Assembly (NCBI RefSeq): GCF_007746795.1
Contig: NZ_CP036343.1
Coordinates: 3,399,369-3,463,368 of the forward strand
Direction of reading: 5' to 3'
Source: Gimesia algae
GTDB lineage: Bacteria > Planctomycetota > Planctomycetia > Planctomycetales > Planctomycetaceae
Length of the DNA stretch: 64,000 nt
A program made the translations under genes and the position numbers. Positions 58,057 to 64,000 of this stretch are shown here, one piece after another. Within the stretch, counting starts at the first letter, position 1, and each line of letters opens with the position of its first letter. Under the pieces are notes generated by a model that was not told the DNA's origin, did not search any database, and saw nothing but the letters and a program-made list of their open reading frames with translations.

Positions 58057-60903
58057 CTACTGGCACGCTTCACAGTCGCCATCCAGATTGCAGCTCTCAC
58101 CTGGGGTAACCAGTGTGGCTGCAGTCCGCTCGACCTGAATATCACCAGAGGCACTTGCGTTTTTCATCCAGCGAGGCTGAATTCCAAACTTATTGACGTC
58201 CACGGTTGATTTCTCAACCTGGGTGGCTGCCAGAGTTCGCAGATAATAGGTGGTCTTCAACCCGCGTTCCCAGGCCAGCATATACATATCATGCAATTTT
58301 TTGCCGGAAGGTTCTGCTAAATACAGGTTGAGTGACTGTCCCATATCGATCCATTTCTGGCGATGGGCGGCACATTCAATGGTCCACTTGGGTTCCACTT
58401 CGAATGCCGTCAGATAACGGGCCTTCAAGTCATCGGGAATCCGATCAATCTCCGTGACCGAACCATCATAATACTTGAGGGCTTCCAGCATATCTGCATC
58501 CCACAGACCCAGGGCTTTCAAATCATCCACCAGTAAGAGGTTGACCTGGGTAAACTCGCCGGACAGGTTGCTCTTCACATACAGATGCTTATAGGAAGGC
58601 TCAATCGATTGAGACACACCAATGATGGTCGAAATCGTCGCCGTGGGAGCAATTGCCATCACGTTGCTGTTACGCATACCGTTCTGTGCAATCGAATCCC
58701 GCACGACCTGCCAGTCCAGGCGGGTCTGTCGATCCACTTCAATCGGAACCCCCCGTTCTTTTTCATGCAGATCCAGCGTATCAATGGGCAGTAAGCCACG
58801 GTCCCACTTGGAACCAGTATAAGATTCATATCGACCACGCTCACGAGCCAGTTCAGAAGAAGCCAGGATCGCGAAATACGAAATCGCTTCCATGCTGGCA
58901 TCAGCAAATTCTACAGCCTGCATGCTGGCATAGCTGATTCCCTGAGCCAGGAGAGCATCCTGAAAACCCATCAGGCCTAGACCAACGGGGCGATGCCGGG
59001 TATTCGAATTACGGGCTTCTGCAGTGGGGTAGTAATTGATATCAATTACGTTATCCAGCATTCGCATGGCAGTCCGAACGGTCTCTTCCAGCATTCCCAG
59101 ATCAAGCTGACCATCAACAATGTGCAGCTTGAGGTTGACGGAACCCAGGTTGCAGACAGCCGTCTCATTCCGTGAGGTATTCAACAGAATTTCGGTACAC
59201 AGATTACTGCTGTGCACAACGCCGGCATGGTCCTGAGGCGAACGCAGATTGGAAGGATCTTTCCAGGTAATCCAGGGATGACCGGTTTCAAACAGACGAG
59301 TCAACATCTTACGCCACAATTCGACGGCTGAAATACGACGGAAGAGTTTGAGCTCACCGGTTTCGGTCATCTTTTCGTATTCGGCATAACGCTGTTCGAA
59401 TGCCTGACCGTAAAGATCATGCAGATCGGGAACATCATTCGGGCTGAATAAAGTCCACTCGGCATCTTCGCGAACACGACGCATAAACAGGTCGGGAATC
59501 CAGTTCGCCGTATGCATGTCATGGGTCCGTCGTCGGTCATCGCCTGTGTTTTTACGCAGGTCGAGGAACTCTTCGACATCCATGTGCCACGTTTCGAGGT
59601 ACGAACAGACGGCTCCTTTGCGTTTACCGCCCTGGTTCACAGCAACAGCAGTATCGTTGACCACTTTCAGGAACGGAATCACGCCCTGGCTCTGGCCGTT
59701 GGTACCACTGATGTGGGAGTTGGTGGCCCGGATCTGTGTCCAGTCGTTACCCAGTCCGCCGGCCCACTTGGAAAGCTTGGCGTTGTCGGCTACACATTTG
59801 AAAATGTGGTCCAGATCGTCGTCGACTGTCGAGAGATAACAGGAACTCAACTGAGGATGCAGGGTGGCAGAGTTAAACAGCGTCGGCGTTGCCGATGTAA
59901 ATCGGAACGTGGAAAGAATGTTATAGAACTCAATCGCCCGTCCGGTGACATCACCGGCTTCCTGAATCGCCAGTCCCATGGAAACACGCATCCAGAAATA
60001 CTGAGGTGTTTCAATGCGGCGGCCATCAATGTGCAGCAGATAACGATCGAAAATGGCCTGCAGTCCCAGATACTGGAACAGGTGATCCCGCTCTGGTTTG
60101 AGAGCCAGAGCAATTCGATTCAAATCGTACTTGTGCAGATCGGGAGTCAATCGTTTGGCTTCAATTCCATCACTGAGGAACTGTGGAAAACGATCCACAT
60201 ACAGTTGATTCAATTCATTGACGTCAGAGGGCGCATTTCCCAAAGCGTCATTATAGATAATCTTGAGCATCAGGCGCGAAGCAACGGTATCGTAGGCAGG
60301 ATCGCGTTCAATACGGGTCCGGGCTGCCAGAATCATGGCACGATACAATTCTTCGACAGATATACCATCGAAGATCGAACGCATGACTTCTTCCAGCAGC
60401 GCTTCCGCAGAACAGTCACCTTCCAGTCCGCGACAGGCGTCGGAAAGTCGCGCCAGAATGCGGGCTTCATCGAAGGGTGTCTTAGTCCCATCGGTCAGAA
60501 TCACATGAAACCGGGGCGTTGTCGATTTGATCGTGTCAGACTCATCCGCCAGATCAGTAGAAGCGCGTAAAGCACGAAGCTTGGCACGATCTGCACGGTA
60601 GACAATATAACGGCGTGCAATACGGTAGTGACCGCGACGCATCAGCATCATCTCAACAACGTCTTGAATTTTTTCCACTTCAATACCAGCATCACTACTG
60701 GCTGCGGAAGCAATTTCATTGGCCACCGACTCGACCATTTCCGGAATTTCCATCCGAATTTCATCATCGAGTGGCTGATTGTCTGCGAGATTGAGTTCCG
60801 CGCGGAAAGCGTTAGAGATTGCACGACCGATCAACGAAGCATCAAAGGAGGCAGTTCTACCTCCACGCTTAGTGACGATCCATTCTGTTTGCGCTCGAAT
60901 CAT
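58057..60903 (-). CDS. nrdA: Ribonucleotide reductase large subunit
   Basis: 948 aa class I R1, longer than the usual 760-800 because of two N-terminal ATP-cone domains (about residues 5-112 and 128-225). Catalytic residues: Cys in [14 protein letters not shown]-x-C-x-E in SSNLCTEI, Cys in VCNLGSVNL, the Tyr-Tyr pair in LKTTYYLRT, and the C-terminal redox tail [11 protein letters not shown]. It reduces ribonucleoside diphosphates. A perfect AAAGGAGG lies before the ATG. Expression is probably NrdR-controlled (box at 61389). Confidence 0.96.
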   Translation of the reverse strand: MIRAQTEWIVTKRGGRTASFDASLIGRAISNAFRAELNLADNQPLDDEIRMEIPEMVESVANEIASAASSDAGIEVEKIQDVVEMMLMRRGHYRIARRYIVYRADRAKLRALRASTDLADESDTIKSTTPRFHVILTDGTKTPFDEARILARLSDACRGLEGDCSAEALLEEVMRSIFDGISVEELYRAMILAARTRIERDPAYDTVASRLMLKIIYNDALGNAPSDVNELNQLYVDRFPQFLSDGIEAKRLTPDLHKYDLNRIALALKPERDHLFQYLGLQAIFDRYLLHIDGRRIETPQYFWMRVSMGLAIQEAGDVTGRAIEFYNILSTFRFTSATPTLFNSATLHPQLSSCYLSTVDDDLDHIFKCVADNAKLSKWAGGLGNDWTQIRATNSHISGTNGQSQGVIPFLKVVNDTAVAVNQGGKRKGAVCSYLETWHMDVEEFLDLRKNTGDDRRRTHDMHTANWIPDLFMRRVREDAEWTLFSPNDVPDLHDLYGQAFEQRYAEYEKMTETGELKLFRRISAVELWRKMLTRLFETGHPWITWKDPSNLRSPQDHAGVVHSSNLCTEILLNTSRNETAVCNLGSVNLKLHIVDGQLDLGMLEETVRTAMRMLDNVIDINYYPTAEARNSNTRHRPVGLGLMGFQDALLAQGISYASMQAVEFADASMEAISYFAILASSELARERGRYESYTGSKWDRGLLPIDTLDLHEKERGVPIEVDRQTRLDWQVVRDSIAQNGMRNSNVMAIAPTATISTIIGVSQSIEPSYKHLYVKSNLSGEFTQVNLLLVDDLKALGLWDADMLEALKYYDGSVTEIDRIPDDLKARYLTAFEVEPKWTIECAAHRQKWIDMGQSLNLYLAEPSGKKLHDMYMLAWERGLKTTYYLRTLAATQVEKSTVDVNKFGIQPRWMKNASASGDIQVERTAATLVTPGESCNLDGDCEACQ

Positions 60904-61388
60904 TCGATTGCCTCCTTTAAATGGAATGCTAAAAATCCGGCTGTGTCCATGCCGACAGCAGCTTGTGTATCAATTAGAAACGTTGTGATGAGACCGCAGT
61001 TGCACGCACAGTGCCCCACACATAGTGAGCTCACAGGAGAGGGCCAGAAATGTAAGAACAGACAAGACAGGAAACATGAAGAGACGGGAGCAGGCAGGCA
61101 GCATTGTTATGGTGCATGAACTGGCAACTCCATTTGCTCTTACGAAACCCTCACTGATCTGAAATTCGATTTCTAAAACCATCTGAATGTGAGAGCTGAG
61201 GCTCCACCAAACCCCTGAGAGACAGGTTTCATGAGCAGGTCGCAGGCATTTTGTGCGGTCTGGAGAGAGACTGGAGCACGGCCCGGAACTATTCAAAAAA
61301 ACACTGTCGGAAGACTTGGTAAAACCACCTTTTTTTTGACCCACACCGAAACACCCGTTTAGTAATTTGTGTGAGTCACTCACTCATA
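60904..61388 (-). other. Long nrdA leader
   Basis: 485 bases between the NrdR box and the nrdA start, ending in a strong Shine-Dalgarno. A 137-codon frame inside it (60970-61383) lacks coding character. It may be a long 5-prime untranslated region. Confidence 0.5.
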
Positions 61389-61404
61389 ACACCCAATATA
61401 GTGT
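61389..61404 (-). promoter_or_regulatory. NrdR box
   Basis: ACACCCAATATAGTGT on the plus strand, close to the NrdR-box consensus ACAC(A/T)ATATAT(A/T)GTGT and palindromic at its ends. A second, weaker site may lie near 61417-61432. NrdR represses ribonucleotide reductase genes. Confidence 0.7.
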
Positions 61405-61710
61405 GTATATTTCAGTAGTCAATACTAAATGTTGGACATCGTCCAAAGATGTCAAGATTCATTAGCGAGACTCTGCAAAACACTGTATTTGTAGAAACTA
61501 CACACAAATTTCATCCAAATCCAATCTTCAGATCACCGAAAAACACAAAAGATTTTTTTTCTGAATCAGCTGACCGGCAAACTTCGCAATGCCCCCGCAT
61601 CTTGCAAAATGCGACCAGCTTAAAAGAGGGCAAAACATCGAAATGTGTGATTCTTCATCAAAATTTCATGCTTGCTGCGACCTGGAACAAAATGCTGAGG
61701 GTCCTGCAAA
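61405..61710. other. Intergenic, nrdA promoter side
   Basis: About 300 AT-rich bases between the NrdR box and the end of hpnC. A 119-codon plus-strand frame here (61449-61808) looks non-coding. No repeat or RNA recognised. Confidence 0.4.
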
Positions 61711-62682
61711 TCAACGATTCCTGCCAGCAAAACGCCGCAGCAGACTCTGTATCAGCAGTACGCCGAACTCGAAACGGGATACTTTGGGGCGCTGCTTCCA
61801 GACATTGAACTGCTGCTGTTCGATGTGATCGAGTATTTTCAATCCCCCCTGGATAAACAGATCGATGTCGACCTGCAGGCGTCCGGGAAGCTGTGCAATC
61901 AAAGGCATACCAGCCAGGAGGTACTGCCGCGCGCGTTGCACTTCAAACGCCATCAACTTCTGAAATGATTCGTTGAATTCACTTCGTTCAAACTGCGCTC
62001 TGGTATAGCCGAACTGCTCACAATCTTCCCGGGGAATGTAGATGCGGCCGATCTCGAAATCGCGGGCGACATCCTGCCAGAAATTCGCCAGCTGCAATCC
62101 GGTACAAATCGAATCGGACCAGGCAACTGTTTCCTCAGTAACAGTCTGACACAGATGCAGTACCAGCCGCCCCACTGGATTGGCGCTTCTCTGGCAGTAC
62201 GAAAGCAGTTCTGCAAAGGTCTGATATTCGCTGATATGCTGATCCTGTTCGAACGCCTGAATCAGGTCATCGAAGGCGGTTTGAGGCAAATCATATTTAA
62301 CGATGGTGGGAGTCAGCGCAATAAACACCGGATGCAGACGCGGCATGAACGACGACGGTTCTTCCTCTACAGCGTTCTGAATGTTCTGATAGCAGTCCAC
62401 CAGTTGCGACCGCCACCAGGCGAGCAGGCGGAGTGACTGGTCGGCGTCTGCGATTTCATCGCTTAGATCGTCGGCCCAGCGGCAGAAGGCATAGACGTTA
62501 TAAAAGTGCTGCCGCAAGTCCCGCGGCAATGCCCAGGAGACAACGGGGAAATTTTCGTAATGTCCCAAGGCGATTTTACGGCAATACGCTTGGGCCTCAG
62601 CCAGGGAGACTGGAGCATCCGTTCCCTGAAAACAGGGGGAATCGGGCCCCCAGGCCGCCAATTCATGCTCAAATGCCGTCAT
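61711..62682 (-). CDS. hpnC: Squalene/phytoene synthase family, HpnC type
   Basis: 323 aa trans-isoprenyl diphosphate synthase family. The HpnC-type start is AQAYCRKIALGHYENFPVVSW; the first Asp-rich motif is FCRWADDLSDE and the second is NFWQDVARDFEIGRIY. In bacteria HpnC turns presqualene diphosphate into hydroxysqualene in the HpnCDE route to squalene. HpnD, HpnE and a cyclase are not in the window. Divergent from der. Confidence 0.9.
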   Translation of the reverse strand: MTAFEHELAAWGPDSPCFQGTDAPVSLAEAQAYCRKIALGHYENFPVVSWALPRDLRQHFYNVYAFCRWADDLSDEIADADQSLRLLAWWRSQLVDCYQNIQNAVEEEPSSFMPRLHPVFIALTPTIVKYDLPQTAFDDLIQAFEQDQHISEYQTFAELLSYCQRSANPVGRLVLHLCQTVTEETVAWSDSICTGLQLANFWQDVARDFEIGRIYIPREDCEQFGYTRAQFERSEFNESFQKLMAFEVQRARQYLLAGMPLIAQLPGRLQVDIDLFIQGGLKILDHIEQQQFNVWKQRPKVSRFEFGVLLIQSLLRRFAGRNR

Positions 62683-63003
62683 TTAGCCGGAACTTCCCAA
62701 ACGCATAGCGCCAGTTGATTAACAATCGTCTCCCAACTGGATAATCTATAAGAAATATGACTCAACCGCTTACTATGCCAGCAGCCGTCACAGGCGGCCT
62801 GTCGAGTTCTGTTTCATAACCGCCCGGCATCAGCACGCTCTGAATGCCAGCAGAATATACATACTTCGAATCGGCGGGCGCTCAACAGATTCTGATACCA
62901 GCAGACTAAAGGGATACAGGTCCCGCCTCTGGAAATCAAGAGAGCCAACCCAATCCTGTTCGATTCACACTGAAAACGCTTTCCAAAGAAAAACGTAAAG
63001 ACC
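62683..63003. other. Intergenic, hpnC/der divergent promoter region
   Basis: About 320 bases with both promoters. No repeat, hairpin or RNA gene recognised. The der ATG has only a weak purine-rich stretch before it. Confidence 0.4.
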
Positions 63004-64000
63004 ATGGCCATTCCTAAAATTGCTATCGTAGGGCGCCCCAATGTTGGCAAAAGTTCCATTTTCAACTGGCTCGCCGGACACCGGGTGGCGATTGTCGACC
63101 CGACCGCCGGTGTTACTCGCGATCGAGTCACGTACCTGGTCCATGAAAAAGATCGCTATTTTGAACTGGTTGATACCGGCGGAATCGGCATCACCGACAG
63201 CGACGACCTCTCAGAAGACATCGAACGCCAGATCCAGGTCGGCATTGATGAAGCCGACCTGATCCTGTTTGTCGTCGACGGCTCCCTGGGTGTGGCGCAC
63301 CTGGATGAAGAAGTCGCCACGCGATTACGCTTGATTGAGAAACCCAAAATCCTGTGTATCAATAAATGCGATTCCACCAAAACCGATGATGAAGCAGCAC
63401 AGTTCTTTCGCCTGACGAATTCCCCCGTCGTACTGACGAGTGTCAAAGGGAATCGGAACCGAAATGAATTACTTGATGAGATCATGGATCAGCTGCCCCC
63501 GGCAGAAGAGCTGGAAGAATCGGAAGGAGATACGCTGTCGGCGGATCCCGAACTGAAAATTGCGATCGTCGGTCGGCGGAATGTCGGCAAAAGTACCTTC
63601 ATCAATGCGTTGGCTGAGTCGGAGCGGATGATCGTCAGTGAAGTTGCCGGCACAACCCGCGACAGTGTCGACATCCGGTTTGAATTCGACGACAAATCCT
63701 TTCTTGCCATCGATACCCCGGGGGTAAGAAAACGGAAAAGTCTGGCGAACGACATTGAATTTTATGGCTTAACCCGGGCAAAACGCAGCATCCGTCGCGC
63801 CAACGTGGTCCTGATGTTTTTTGATTCGCAGGAGACGGTTTCCAAAGTCGACAAACAGCTGGTCGCCGAGATCGATGAAAATCATAAACCCTGTATCTTC
63901 GTGATCAATAAATGGGATCTGGGCCGCGAAAAGAAAATGACCTCGGAGAAATGGGATGAATATCTGACGTCCCAGTTCCGCACCATGCGGCACGCTCCCG
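63004..64000 (+). CDS. der: Ribosome biogenesis GTPase Der (EngA), partial
   Basis: 332 codons to the window edge; the C-terminal KH-like domain is outside. Two tandem G domains: first GRPNVGKSS (G1), DTGG (G3), NKCD (G4); second GRRNVGKSTF, DTPG, NKWD. Together these identify Der, which acts in 50S subunit assembly. The frame is open with no shift. Confidence 0.97.
   Translation, partial: MAIPKIAIVGRPNVGKSSIFNWLAGHRVAIVDPTAGVTRDRVTYLVHEKDRYFELVDTGGIGITDSDDLSEDIERQIQVGIDEADLILFVVDGSLGVAHLDEEVATRLRLIEKPKILCINKCDSTKTDDEAAQFFRLTNSPVVLTSVKGNRNRNELLDEIMDQLPPAEELEESEGDTLSADPELKIAIVGRRNVGKSTFINALAESERMIVSEVAGTTRDSVDIRFEFDDKSFLAIDTPGVRKRKSLANDIEFYGLTRAKRSIRRANVVLMFFDSQETVSKVDKQLVAEIDENHKPCIFVINKWDLGREKKMTSEKWDEYLTSQFRTMRHAP

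Noticed and set aside
59512-60570. 352-codon open frame opposite nrdA
   Set aside because: Shadow; the nrdA catalytic motifs lie on the other strand.
60970-61383. 137-codon frame in the nrdA leader
   Set aside because: Low-complexity, Ser/Cys-rich, no ribosome site; more likely untranslated leader.
61449-61808. 119-codon plus-strand frame overlapping the end of hpnC
   Set aside because: Overlaps hpnC and has no protein-like pattern.

Overview
The window looks like chromosome of a planctomycete, probably a Gimesia-like member of the Planctomycetaceae. This is inferred from the mix of families (SCO1-DUF420 fusion, A2-type cytochrome c oxidase cluster, HpnC, class Ic-like ribonucleotide reductase, Cys-rich secreted proteins, a tiny Lys-tailed protein) and a mid-50s GC feel. 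No rRNA, tRNA, CRISPR array or complete transposase was seen.

Layout. 0-8.7 kb: glycogen phosphorylase, NAD(P)HX dehydratase, a C45-type acyltransferase/peptidase, an MMPL/RND exporter and a PhyH oxygenase. 8.8-20.3 kb: about 20 mostly small genes, all on the minus strand (two Nudix hydrolases, RDD protein, carbon-nitrogen hydrolase, dual-specificity phosphatase, DUF6000-like, methyltransferase, CYTH, ankyrin, HNH, macro domain and several unrecognised ones). It contains two gene scars left by duplication and a dispersed repeat that supplies the end of one Nudix gene. 20.3-27.8 kb: gltD, gltB and a LysR regulator. 28-35 kb: two small repeats, a lipoprotein, two tiny proteins, an ABM-like protein, an M1 peptidase and a DUF4392 protein.

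35.1-46.3 kb is one respiratory block on the plus strand: dihaem cytochrome c lipoprotein, CoxB, CoxA, heme A synthase, heme O synthase, CoxC with a large extra loop, subunit IV, an ABC exporter pair, SCO1-DUF420 and a small CPMC membrane protein. Together they supply electron delivery, the catalytic core, its heme and its copper-site assembly. 46.3-53.2 kb: a Cys-rich secreted protein, a Dabb protein, a BtuFCD-like B12 importer and the B12-independent methionine synthase MetE, whose upstream region holds a nested stem structure.

54.1-56.6 kb is a clearly AT-rich three-gene island, unlike its surroundings: a protein with a HEPN-like C-terminus, an unknown helical protein and a two-helix membrane/coiled-coil protein of the type annotated as phage abortive infection. 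It is the best candidate here for an undescribed (probably defence) system. 56.9-64 kb: nrdA-nrdB, in which NrdB carries Phe where the radical Tyr normally sits, with a NrdR box and a long leader; then hpnC and the first two thirds of der, cut by the window edge.
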